Of a DNA stretch of 64,000 bases, positions 12,011 to 23,181 are shown piece by piece. This DNA comes from Acanthosoma haemorrhoidale (Eukaryota > Arthropoda > Insecta > Hemiptera > Acanthosomatidae). Each line of letters opens with the position of its first letter. Positions within the stretch are counted from its first letter, which is position 1. The notes under the pieces were generated by a model. The model was given only the letters and a program-made list of their open reading frames with translations. It was not told the DNA's origin and made no database searches. The translations under genes and the position numbers were made by a program. Location: positions 98,539,189-98,603,188 of the forward strand of contig OV884009.1 in NCBI GenBank assembly GCA_930367205.1. The letters run 5' to 3'.

Positions 12011-12516
12011 TAATAATGGTTGTCATTATGTACATTTTAAGTAAGAGAGGAAGGAGCCTTAAAAGGCAATACCTCAGTGTCTAACAGGAGTAAAGGGTGA
12101 GACTGAGAACGCAGATGAGTGTCGCCTTAACTTACTACTACATCGAGTCATCCGGATGCTCTTAATGCGCATTTTGTTTGCTTGCATTTAGCTTCTTTCA
12201 AAACATTTATTCATCTATTTCATAACTTAAGGAAGCTTATTTCCAAAGTTTATTTTGCACATTTTGGACTGTTGAGATAAATTGCATGAATCTGATTTTT
12301 ATTGCACAGTTGATTTAAGTTCAGTTGGTAAACACGGAGAGACAGTAGCCTCCTTATTTTATTATATGGCTAATCAGTTCACAGATTAAGAAGTATAACA
12401 GGAAGCAGTGAGGCTGAGTTCTCAGTTCTTATCCAGATTTTCTACATAGCTTTAAGTTAAAAATGCCGAAAATGAGAGCGAGTGTTTTATCACATCCCCT
12501 TCTTACAAAATTACAG

Positions 12517-12519
<3 letters not shown>
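12011..12519. other. AT-rich DNA, nothing recognised
   Basis: No feature beyond scattered A/T runs. Confidence 0.5.

Positions 12520-12581
<62 letters not shown>
12520..12581. repeat. (AT)n microsatellite, about 31 units
   Basis: An uninterrupted AT dinucleotide run that directly abuts the T-tract (poly-A on the minus strand) of the LINE copy to its right. Its position next to a retroposon tail suggests it grew from the tail or its target. Confidence 0.95.
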
Positions 12582-12590
<9 letters not shown>

Positions 12591-13301
12591 TTTTTCCTTC
12601 ATAGCCCCTTTAAATTTACAGACAATTATAGATCCTCTGGCGAATCTATTTACAAATTATTTTGTATTTCCTGTAGCATCACTACCTTTATATACAGGTT
12701 TTGTTATTTTATAGAAATTATATAATGAATAAACAAGTATAATGATATACATTCTACGTGACTTGACTAAACTGACTAATAAGGTGATGGGGCTCACCTT
12801 TTTGATCAACCTTAAAACTAACTTACATACTAATTCTTATCCTAATTTTCCCCCGACAGTCTGTTGCCATCGATGCGGGAGGGGTGGTGGGGTCATAGTG
12901 TTAAACAATGGATTTGTCAGGTGCTGCAACGAGTCAAAAAACTTAATGTGTCTCCGGCGGATGAACTCACCCACCGACGGCACACCAAGCAACGGGTGCA
13001 GGTCAGCGTTCTTCAACCTCTCGAAAGAGGTATGTCGGACAACTTTTCGCATGATTCCATTCTGGAAGTGTTGGAGACATTTGGCTGTATTGTCAGTCAA
13101 GTGGGTAAATAGCGGGGCACCGTACATCAGAGCTGGCCGGAGGACACATTTATATATCATCAATTTAAGACGAAGTGACAGGTTAGGTGAAGTTAGCAAG
13201 TGCGATAGCCGGTAAGACCTTTGTCGTACTTTTTCTATTTTATTTCTAAAATGAGTAGAGAAATGGAGATGCCTATCCATTTTTATAACCAAATAGTGCA
13301 T
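12582..13301 (-). mobile_element. Jockey family 2 LINE, 5'-truncated 3' end
   Basis: On the minus strand a 154-codon frame (13301-12837) encodes the end of a Jockey-type ORF2: YRLSHLL, LMIYKCVLRPALMYGAPLF and IRRRHIKFFDSLQHLTNPLF, closing with TPPPLPHRWQ. The same ending occurs in the copy at 17905-18904, so they belong to one family. Downstream lies about 240 bp of 3' untranslated region that recurs at 45900-46098, then a 14-base poly-A tail (T-tract 12582-12595). The catalytic RT part is absent. A small perfect hairpin, AAGGTGA/TCACCTT, sits in the untranslated region near 12780-12800. Confidence 0.85.
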
Positions 13302-13599
13302 TGAGAAAGAAAATAATGCGAATAAAGAGACAAGAATTCAATATAGATTCTACAAATGAATTTATTTACAAAGGGTCATTATATTTCCCGTTGCTTGGCT
13401 ACAATTTATACAATTTCTGATTATCCTACATTGCTATTTGTGATTGTACAAAAGTATAAGTGCATCATTATACATTTATTGAACATCTTTAAAAGTGATG
13501 GGGTAAACAATCGAAAAAACGTATTCCTCAGATCTGGATCTGTGGTGGTGAAGTTCAGTCAGAACCTGTGTTAACATGATGGGCGATATGGTTAAATGC
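13302..13599. other. No recognisable feature
   Basis: AT-rich spacer between the LINE end and an LTR fragment. Confidence 0.45.
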
Positions 13600-13794
13600 A
13601 GCAGAGAGGGAGAAGCCGGTGAAAGGCCGGCTTAGTCCAACGGCGCGTGGCGTGAGGATCGTCAACTGGCCCATTCTTTTTATACTGACGCCGTAAGTTT
13701 ATTGATTAAAAATACGTAAAAAAAAAAAAAAAGGCGGGTGTTTTTAGGTCCGTGAGGAGGGTAACTTCTATTTTTTCGAGGTGAAGTTGGCACA
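13600..13794 (-). repeat. LTR fragment (solo-LTR family), 5' part
   Basis: In reverse complement the segment begins TGTGCCAACTTCACC at 13794, followed by the GAAGTTACC and GACCTAAAAACACC blocks and the TTAATAA stretch and GACG motif seen at the start of the complete LTR at 54645. An A-tract of about 15 lies at 13719-13733. The rest of the LTR is missing or too diverged to align by eye. Confidence 0.6.
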
Positions 13795-15485
13795 ATATGA
13801 ATGATGGAACATTCATAAATACCTAGGCCACCAAAGAGGTCGCTTTACTGCCTGATGAGAGCAGAGAGCAAAATTGAAGAATCCCACCTGCAGTGGACAA
13901 TAAATGGAAGATGGAAAGTGGAATGTCCGGCCCACTTGAATATCATACCATCATGGAAAGGAGATGTGTGAGAGATGATCATGAAGAGACGGTGCCGTAG
14001 AAAACTTCCTTGGCTGAGTGCGTATCACACTCCGTGAAAGTAGGTGAACCCCGCAGTAGCCAACGGATTAAAGTAGGTAGTAAGCAGTGACTTGGAAATC
14101 AGCAAAGCACGACTTCTATCTCGTTTTTTTCCTCTTAGTTTCTATTGTTTGATTTTGTGGAAGATACCCATTAGATTAAATTTCATATCAATGTGATATT
14201 TTTTTGATCTGGTATCGGAGAACAAACTGTCAAACATGCTGACCAAAGATTATTGCCCTAATCTGTTTTCCGCATTCCTTCCATTGCATTAATTTCTTTA
14301 TAAACGCCATCTCTCCCTTAATTTAATCGATTTTTTAACATAAGATTAAATAACATAATTTTTAACGTCACACCATTTTCCATTTTTTCTTAATAGGCGA
14401 TTCCCATGACTCCCGGTCCAGGCATTTAATTATGAGAGTCTGCCCAATTGTATCGGGTTGCAAACTAATAGATCACGCACCTCGTACCGTTTCATTCTGT
14501 ACTTAGTGTGGAACTTTTGTTGGTAAGTATCCACAGACCTTTTGTCGGGCTCAATAGTTTCAAATCTGAACGTTGGGTCCGGTATTTAGTCCTTATTATA
14601 TTTTTCATGGAACTCTATGATGACAGCACCGATACTTAATTCTATATTACCTTTAGTAAAAAGGAACTTGATTTTCATTAACTGACGATTTTTCGCAGCC
14701 CAAATAGTCTCTATGGCCGATTTGGAGTTATTGAAAAATTCATTGTTGATCCGGGCGTTAGTTGTTAGTAGGATTGCATATTTAATCTAACCCGTTCAAC
14801 TATGGAGTAGGTTGAGCCCGCTGAGTGCTCCACACGTACACAGAAGCGCGCTTTAACGATTCACTTTTCCATCGAATGTTTGAATTAGTGATGAGCGCTT
14901 AGTATGAAATGATTCTTTAAAAACCGATAATTCTAAATAGGATAAAAGAGGTTAGGTGATAATCTGCCGAACACCAATGGATCGAGACTATTTGATGGTT
15001 TAGGTCGCCGGTACTATATTCCTACTTTTATTTATACTTCTCACTCAAACCTCATCGTAAATCTTACTCATTTACTCGGTTTACTGTATTTATTGTTTAA
15101 TTATTATAATCTGTGGAGGGCAGACAGTACCACAATAAATATAATGAGTGTTGCGCTGATCAGTGATGAAGTGATAGCGGACTAGACATATATCAGAATA
15201 ACGATAAAGATGGATAAATTATACTCTGCTGGACACAATTTACGCACCACTCAATTTTTTTTTATAGCTAAAATGAAATAAAATATCTTCTGCTTTTATT
15301 TTGATTAAGGATTGGTATTTAGGTTATATTGGTGTACATATGAACCCTGAATCATTATTCACGGCAATAATATTATTATAATGCTTTGTTTACACTTAAA
15401 TCCCATTTTCGCAAACAGAGGCATTTGATCCAGCCATTCTACACATGAAATATAAACTTTGTGTAAACGTTTTTAATTTTGTTCA
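13795..15485. other. No supportable gene or repeat
   Basis: A short stretch at about 13800-14060 is less AT-rich and may be transposon-derived, but I could not name it. The rest is AT-rich. The sequence near 15225-15290 could hold the left end of the Tc1 element that follows, but no matching inverted repeat was found on the other side. Confidence 0.4.
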
Positions 15486-16228
15486 ATGGCCCCAGTAAGG
15501 CATTTAAGAGATTACGATTGCGTTAGGGCTGTGACATTGATGGAGGAAGGATGCTGGCAGGGTGAAGTCACCAGGAGACTGGATGTACAACACCCGTCCA
15601 TAGGCAGAGCTCTAAAGCGATTTAGGGAGACAGAGCGTGACCCAAGAAGAAAGAGGCAGGATCGGCCCAGACGTACAGCAGGAATAGACGATAGGTGCCG
15701 TCACCTGGTTTTGCAAAACCGAAGCATCACCGTTAATGAGATGTAAATGTTTCCCTTTCCAGCAGGACTGTAAGAAGAAGAAAATAACCTTAGGGCTAGA
15801 CATCCTGCTCGTGAACCACAGCTCACAAAATGGCCAGGCTTCAGTTTGCACATTAACATCTGAATTGGCTTCAGATGGCCGTAATGTTATATGGAGACGG
15901 CCAGAAGAGGGATACGCGTTGTGTTGTATAATTTTCCAGGTGGCATTTCGTAGTGGCTCATGGATTTCTGGGGTGACATTCCTTCGACGCTCGTAGTGAA
16001 TTGGTTGTTGTGCGGGGAGGGTCCCTAATGTCTCAGGAGTACATAGGAGACATAATCAAAGAGCATGCAGTGCTGTTTGCTCCTTACATCGGCAAGGGAT
16101 TCTTGTTAATTGATGATAATCCCAGATCTCACAATGCAATGGTTCATGATTACCTGATTGAGGTTGGGATTGAGCTCTTGGTTTGGCCACCACGACGTCC
16201 AAACTTCTGGTCCTGGTTCATTAAATAA
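15486..16228 (+). pseudogene. Tc1-like transposase, frameshifted
   Basis: The first frame (15486-15746) carries the helix-turn-helix DNA-binding domain of Tc1 transposases: DYDCVRAVTLMEEG, then VTRRLDVQHPSIGRALKRF and a basic RRKRQDRPRRT linker. After a deletion and frameshift near 15740 the catalytic half resumes with SDGRNVIWRRPEEGYA, a degenerate glycine-rich segment, and then VVVRGGSLMSQEYIGDII. FAPYIGKGFLLIDDNPRSHN contains the second catalytic D. The region of the first D is deleted, and the third catalytic acidic residue, normally in SPDLNPIEH, is lost: here the frame reads RPNFWSW and stops. At least two frameshifts. The element is dead; terminal repeats could not be identified. Confidence 0.85.
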
Positions 16229-17149
16229 TGTGAAGGTACCTTACTATGTGATATATAGTGGTCAGCCAACCACGGGTATCCATGGCTATCTCCCTTAGCT
16301 CGGCAGATGTGGCACTCAACTCATTCTTGGTGGTCATTAGCAACGTAAAGTCTCAACAACTGAAAGTTCCTTTTAAGTTCCTACCTAGTGTGACGTCAAA
16401 AAGGTTAGTGCTTTTTAGGTATTAGGACTTGCGGTTTGAGAAATCGTGGGAGTACCTGGTAGGTAGTGCTCACCAGATAGCAAGCAACTCTCAATGCTAG
16501 AAAATTTTAGGTTTGTGCTGCTGAGAGATGGACTGGTGAGGTGAAAGCAGGTCCAATGAATATCCATGACTAATAAATTTGAGGGTAGGGTTCATCCCGA
16601 AACCGTATGTCTGGGCCATTCTATGAATATGCGGTAATTCTAGTGTTACTTTTACAAAGAAAAAAAAACTAATAATTTGTTCTTTTTAATTTTTTTTAAA
16701 TAAGTAATTATTTTTTGTATTAAAAGTTATCATGTTGTAATAATGATTCCAACACATTACTGGCAGCTCAAAAAGCAAATTAGTTTTTCAGATCCAGGGG
16801 ATTGACAATGCTCACGGGGGTCTGAGATTAAATTACTATATGCTGAAGATCAGAGACTATATGGACAACTTTTATATTTGATTGAAAATGAAAGAGCATT
16901 AAGTACAAATGGTATTCAAATAAAAACAATTTAAAGTTTTATTTGAGTAGGAGTCATACTTTGAACACAATTAACTTTATTTTTGATAATCCTTCTTTAA
17001 TTTTAAAACAAAATATATTTTTAGTCTTAGTTTTACACACTTAAATAACCCAACTTAACTACCCAAAACGGACGGAGAGAACAGAATGTCCTATTTGAAA
17101 GGAACAGTTTGAAAAAAAAAAAAGTATGAAGGTGTCGTGAGTTATCAGA
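16229..17149. other. No recognisable feature
   Basis: The first 400 bases are less AT-rich than the rest but carry no frame with family resemblance. They may be the remainder of the Tc1 element or its neighbour. Confidence 0.4.
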
Positions 17150-17890
<741 letters not shown>

Positions 17891-17904
17891 GAAAATAAGG
17901 AATA

Positions 17905-18904
17905 TTTGGGCTGAGCGGATCCTTGTACTAGGAGTACCTGCTTGAAGGTGGTATGTGAGGATTAAGGAGTGTGGGAAGCCTCGGTGGAGGTTGGTTGTTG
18001 CGGTACAGTGGTGAGAGTCCACTGGTGGCTGGGCCTAGAGTCTCTCTAGGCATGTAGTGCAGTCTTATGTCTGATATCAGTGATGGGTGCCCCTTAAAGG
18101 CTTGTTGTTGGTGGGCCAAGCGCCGTGATGTCCACCATTTGGTCTGCTTTACTCGATCTTGTGAGTTGCCATCGTGCCGGTAGCGGTGGGGGTGTCATGT
18201 CTCGGAATAGAGGGTTTAGACTGTGTTTCATCGAGTCGAAGAACTTGATGTGTCTTCTTTTGATGGCTTCGATGATGGTGGGGACCTCGAACTTTTCGTG
18301 CGTGTTGGAAGCCTTCATTTCGCGAAAAGGGGTATGCCATAGTGCCGTGCGCAGGATGTTGTTCTGGAAGCTCTGGAGTCGAGTTAGGGTGCTAGCGTGT
18401 AAGAATCGAAAGAGTGGTGTCCCAAAAAGTAGAGCTGGCCTCGGGGCGTTTATATTAAGAGTTTCAGCCGAAGGGATATAGCCTGGCTTGTGATAAGTGC
18501 TGGAGAGAGTAGTAAGTCCTCCGTACTCTTTTCAATCTCTTCTGCAGGTGTGTGCCGAACGTCATGTGTCTGCCTAGGTTGATGCCTAAGTAGCAGATGC
18601 TGTTGGCAAGTTTGCATTCAGTCCCGTCTATGGTGAAGCTGGGTGGACGCTTCCTTTTCCCATGCTGGAAAGAGAAGATGATACCCTGAGTCTTGGCTGG
18701 GTTCACCTGAATGTGGACAGCTCGCAGCCTGTCGGTGATTAATTGACTGGCGCCCTCTGCAGCCTTTAGAGCTTTCGCTGGGTTGAGGCTGGTGTTATAG
18801 ACCCCTATATCGTCCGCATATGCCGCTACCTCACAATTGGAGGATGATGCTCCTACTATGTGCGCGGTGTAGATGTTGAAGAGTAGGGGTCCGATGCCCT
18901 CTGT
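17905..18904 (-). mobile_element. Jockey family 2 LINE fragment with RT catalytic box
   Basis: On the minus strand the fragment begins in the RT at EGIGPLLFNIYTAHI, followed by AYADDIGVYNTSLNPAKALK with the catalytic YADD intact (about 18815). NPAKTQGIIFSFQ, CYLGINLGRHMTFGTHL and the C-terminal RPALLFGTPLFRF then follow. It ends with RRHIKFFDSMKHSLNPLF and TPPPLPARWQ, the same ending as the copy at 12582-13301. Frameshifts occur around 18464-18480 and 18330. The 5' part of ORF2 is missing. It lies inside an LTR that resumes on both sides, so it is a nested insertion or was carried in by a rearrangement. Confidence 0.85.
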
Positions 18905-19080
18905 CTGAGGACGCGAGGTTTATATAGCCGGCTAGTCGTGGTGGGGGGCCATCCCCACCAGCGGCTGTTCTCCCCACCAACTTCTCCCCCCCCCCCACTC
19001 TCCGACTGGCGTCATATGCTTTATTTATTAAAAGTATGGAAACAGTGATAGTTATGATCTGATCGAGAAGAGAGTGACTT
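18905..19080 (-). repeat. LTR fragment (solo-LTR family), 5' part of the split copy
   Basis: In reverse complement it shows GTTTCCATACTTTTAATAAA, the GACGCCAGTCGGAGAG block and a TATATAA box (about 18912-18920), as in the first 200 bases of the LTR at 54645. A C-run of 13 lies near 18990. Together with 17150-17890 it makes one LTR interrupted by the LINE. Confidence 0.7.
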
Positions 19081-20832
19081 ATAATTATTTGTAATTAAGA
19101 GGTGGCTACAACAGAAGGTTTTTAACATGGTGATTCAAATTACTAAATTAAAAAATTTCCATTTTTTTACATTTTCAGAGGAAACACTGTCAGTTTCGCC
19201 TGGACGACACCGGCTGACAGGATTATTACGCTCATAAAATTCAGTCACCACCTGATGAACAGCAGATTACTTGTTTATCATAGCCAGACAATATAAAATT
19301 TCTGTTTTGTCAGTAAATCCACCTGTTCTAATTACATTGGCTTCATTGATCATGTTACATTTCCCATCCATCCCATGGGGGAGAAGATTGAACTGAAATT
19401 GCTGATTTTACACTGACTGTACGAACCTCCTTCCCCTTCCCCCCAAATTTAAGCCATTAAGTGACCAATAAATTAATTTAACCAACCAATTAACGACTTA
19501 AATGTGAATTGTGCGTGTGGTTTGCTTTATATGGGTCTTTCCCGGAGGTACTGCGTACCGGGCCAACCCGCATAGTACAGTAAGCCCATAACTCCGTCAT
19601 TTCCCCCCAAAAAGTTCACGAAGGTACTTGACATACAGGTCTCTTCCCCGTTTCAGCATCGCTCACCGCCTACTTGTTCACGTTTGTTATAAAATTGTTA
19701 TAAACTATAAAATTATAGCTTGTATTGAATAGATTGATCAATAAAAATTATGAGCGTGAAGGTAAGTGTTTGTGCAGAGGATTATAGGTGAATGCGGCCC
19801 ACTTCGAGCCAAAAGGAAATTAAATCGATATTTAATATTTAAAGAAATGTGGAATGTATAATAGGGGTGGTTTATAAATTTAATACATACACTGTCAGTT
19901 ACCCAAAAGGAATACACAACATAAATAGTAAAAAACGAAAAGAAAAGTGGCCGCTCAATTATGGCATGAACAATTAATATTAAGAATAATAAAACTAACT
20001 TAGTAAAAATTATAACTAGCAAAAGAAAATAAGTTAATATAAATTTATAGCCTATTAAGTGTCTAATTGAAGGAATAAAATTTACTCAATAAGATAAGAG
20101 GGGAAGTGTGTTGAATTTTATCTCTATCCGGAGATACGTGAACTCGTCTCGAGATATACGTTGGTGTATCTAAAAGTTGATGTGTTAAATCGGTCGACAG
20201 ACCAAGAAGAGTCACCTAGGCCGAGGTGATCCATGCAGGGCTGCTTCGCGGTGAAATCAATGGGTGGTGTCTGTAGGACTGTCTCGCTTTGGGCTGATAT
20301 GAGTGTGTCAAGCCCGTATACAATTCACACACATAAACATAAATAATGAGAAATGGAAAATAGTAATCAATTTTAACTTAAAAGAATTCATGAAACTCGT
20401 CAATAGTAAGAGATTATGTAAATTTATAAAAGTAAACAATTTTTAATCTAGTCATCTAAAAAAACACATAATCCGACACGCAGTTAAATATGACGGAAAA
20501 TATTTATTTTTTAATAATAACAAATTTGTTTATTAACCTTCATGTCTTTTCACCAACCTGCTTCTTCGTTTCATGAAAATATTATGCCAGTAGCAAAAAC
20601 ACGTATGTACTGAGTCTTAGAGTCTTTTTGAATGTAGATTTAAACAACAGAACAAAAAATATTTCTTCTTTAATTTAATACTCTTATTAAAATTATAGAA
20701 ATATGTATTTTTGTATTCCTAAGTATTTAATCAATTACAATCGGGTTTTATAGAGACGACTTTAGTTTTCATGGATTTGCAAAAAATATTATTAATTTAA
20801 AAGGTAACTCATTTGAAAAACCACAATGTACG
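19081..20832. other. AT-rich DNA, nothing recognised
   Basis: No supportable gene. A somewhat GC-richer patch around 20150-20320 has no frame or fold I can assign. Confidence 0.45.
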
Positions 20833-21224
20833 TGTAGCGACCGATAACTACATAAGATAAATCACCCTATACTCTATTGTATATATATTGTAAATTAATT
20901 TAAACAAATGTAAATATCATTACCAAACCATAAGTCATTGTAAATGTTCTAAACAATAAAGACGCAGCTGCAAGCCAATTAGTTATAGGAGCTGGGCCAC
21001 CCGCCACCCGTAGCAGGTACTAAAGCGAACCAAACCAGGGCTGGATACCCTTACTGCCTTACTGGACCCAAGGCTGTCAAAGAAAAAAGGCCACCACATA
21101 CTAAGCTGGCATTGGGTACAATAAAACTGAAGCTGATTGGCTACTTATGAAGCCGCCAGCTGGGTATATTAGACCCGCGGTTTGGGGCTGTAATTCATTC
21201 TCCCGATGACTTGCGGCTGCGGTG
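20833..21224 (+). other. Possible second LTR-type sequence next to an LTR copy
   Basis: Begins TGTAGCGACCG, later has AATAAAGACGCAGC (a polyadenylation-like signal), a GC-richer second half and a TATATTAGACC box, and then runs into the LTR copy at 21225. The TGT start and promoter-like elements suggest LTR material of another family or a diverged 5' part of the same family. No matching end or duplicated target was found, so this is tentative. Confidence 0.25.
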
Positions 21225-21736
21225 ATGTTCAAGAACTTGGCCTTCTCATTTATGAAACCCTCAGGACCTCTCTCTTCCTAGCCTCGCTATGTTTTAGTCC
21301 GGCCTTGTCAGACCCAACACTCTCCTAGTGGGATTCTTTGCCTTCGCCTCGCTAAAACTAGCAGCTCCTTGGGAGAGACCTCTCCCTCGCGGACAATGGT
21401 TGTCGTGGCCCAGCAATTTTCCTAGCAGTGTCTCCCACGGCAATCCAGTCTACCTCTCTCCGGTTCACACTCGCCTTTGGGATCCGGATGGATTTCGCCT
21501 ACCCTCAGGTACCGAGTGTGAATTCGTGGTCATTCCAAGAACACACAAACTACCTACCCTATACCTGTTCTCCTGAACATAGTGTATTGTCGGGGCACAT
21601 ACCTATTAAATATGGAGTCATATAGTAAGACTGTCGTGAAACGATTGTCCCGGTCATCATCAACCCAAGCCTAATCAACCCTCACTTCGTCACCAGGGCT
21701 AGGGTTACTAGGCACCCGACTCGTGACGACCCGACA
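21225..21736 (+). repeat. LTR copy (solo-LTR family), 5'-truncated
   Basis: Contains CTCGCTATGTTTTAGTCCGG, the CTCGCTAAAACTAGCA block, GAGAGACCTCTCCCT and GGATCCGGATGGATTTCGCC. It ends at 21736 with GACGACCCGACA, the same ACA end as the solo LTR at 55891. The (CT)n tract is absent. Open frames across it are not protein-coding. Confidence 0.8.
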
Positions 21737-22680
21737 GTACGCTTTAAAATGTCTGGACCATTGATTTTTCAAATTTCTAAAGTTTAAAATTTACACAAAA
21801 TCAGAGTTGTGTCGAGGTAGACATTCGACACCCAATTGAATGGTATACTACTTTCTTCCAAAGGGAAAAAATCTTCTTTCAGGCATGGGTAAATCTCTTT
21901 ACGTCTGTTTTTCTATGTTCAATTATTACTATCAGGTATCTTCGAAAATATGATTATTTATTTATATTCGCATCTGGTGATTGGTCCAGTCTGCCACGCA
22001 CTCACACACGTTCCTTAAAATACAAGGAATGAAGAATAAAAAAAATAAATTAAATACAGAAATGTATATTTTATGTAGTGGAAAGGGGATTTTCACTGAT
22101 AGAGATGGTCCATTCAACTTTTGATAGTTGGCGTTGTTTATGTTTTATTCGTTTAGTGGTTATGGGGCTGTAAACTATTATAACGGCACCGATATCATCT
22201 TAGCTTATTTTAGCTTAAGGTGGCTCCTGACCTTGCCTGCTTCTTGAATAAATATGTATGGAATCCTGGAGCCCACTAACTCCACAGTCACCTATTAACT
22301 ACGGTATATCCCTTCATGAGTTGTGTACACTGTACATAATATCCTGTAAGACATTTTGTATATCAATGAATTTTATATAAAACTTATCTCTTTCTACGTT
22401 GTAACATTTGAAACTCTTATGACCTTTTCCGTTTCTTTCAAATCACCTAAATAAACCAAAAATCTGTGCCCCCGGCATTAATTTTTCTAATAATAAAATG
22501 TATGGCATAACACCTGACGAAGAAGCGGAGAGGTCGCCGTAGTTGGTTGCTAGTACTGAGGTGCTGGTATGGTTGGCACTTGACTTGACCTCTTAACTCT
22601 TAACCTTAGATTCAGCTTTCTTTATCGATCCGTGCTTTGCTTTTATTTAAATAGCTACTCTTTAGTCAAAACGGTGAGTT
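21737..22680. other. AT-rich DNA, nothing recognised
   Basis: No supportable feature. Confidence 0.5.
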
Positions 22681-22689
22681 AACCCAGAC

Positions 22690-22721
<32 letters not shown>

Positions 22722-22985
22722 CCTCCCGTGTTACCTGAGGCTGAGCCTCAAACGGGCTTGCCCGTGAAGCGCGGGGTTACGTAGCCTGTGCTGCGCGTAT
22801 TCCGGTGCAATGGGATTGTTGCACCGGTCAGCGCACCTTCGGTTATTCTGTTTTGTTCTATTTATTCTCAAAAAAAAAAAAAACACATGATAATAATATA
22901 TAAAAAAGAAAGAAGAAAACACAAAACTAAAGTAAAGAGAAAAGAAACACCTCTAATAATATATTTACAAATCCTAAACTAGCTA

Positions 22986-23016
<31 letters not shown>

Positions 23017-23028
23017 ACCCAGACCAAA
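22681..23028 (-). mobile_element. Retroposed element with poly-A tail, hairpins and 13-bp target duplication
   Basis: A 322-bp insertion (22694-23015) is flanked by perfect 13-bp direct repeats AACCCAGACCAAA at 22681-22693 and 23016-23028. On the minus strand the insert ends in a run of about 30 A, the hallmark of target-primed reverse transcription. Next to the tail lies a GC-rich structured block. It has a 9-bp perfect stem CCGGTGCAA/TTGCACCGG (22802-22810 with 22819-22827, 8-base loop) extended by TGCGC/GCGCA, a stem ACGGGC/GCCCGT with a TT loop (22752-22765), and GAGGCT/AGCCTC. The distal half is AT-rich with an internal A-run and a (TA)n end. No A or B box was found, so it is either a 5'-truncated LINE end with a structured 3' terminus or a SINE of unknown origin. 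Confidence 0.85.
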
Positions 23029-23061
23029 CTAAATAAATAATTATTAGCCAAAGAAATAAGA

Positions 23062-23181
23062 TTTTGACAGGGTAGCGGTTGAAGCCCATTCTCCGGTCGG
23101 CTATGCTGTAACCCCCTACAACCTTGCCAATAATCGCTGTAGGCCGGGAATGGGCCGGGTTCGAACCCAGCTTTGTCAAAT
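23062..23181. repeat. Fold-back sequence containing a B-box-like motif
   Basis: Nested inverted repeats can form a long hairpin: TTTGACA (23063-23069) with TGTCAAA (23174-23180); CCCATTCTCCGG (23085-23096) with CCGGGAATGGG (23144-23154); CCTACA (23115-23120) with TGTAGG (23138-23143). Next to the right arm is GGGTTCGAACCC (about 23158-23169), a match to the RNA polymerase III B box, but no A box at tRNA spacing was seen. It could be a small non-autonomous transposon or a degenerate tRNA-derived repeat. Confidence 0.5.

Noticed and set aside
14400..14500. Possible end of a Penelope-like or other retroelement on the minus strand
   Set aside because: Only a vague similarity in a few residues with no catalytic motif.
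15225..15290. Left inverted terminal repeat of the Tc1 element
   Set aside because: No reverse-complement partner was found on the other side of the transposase.
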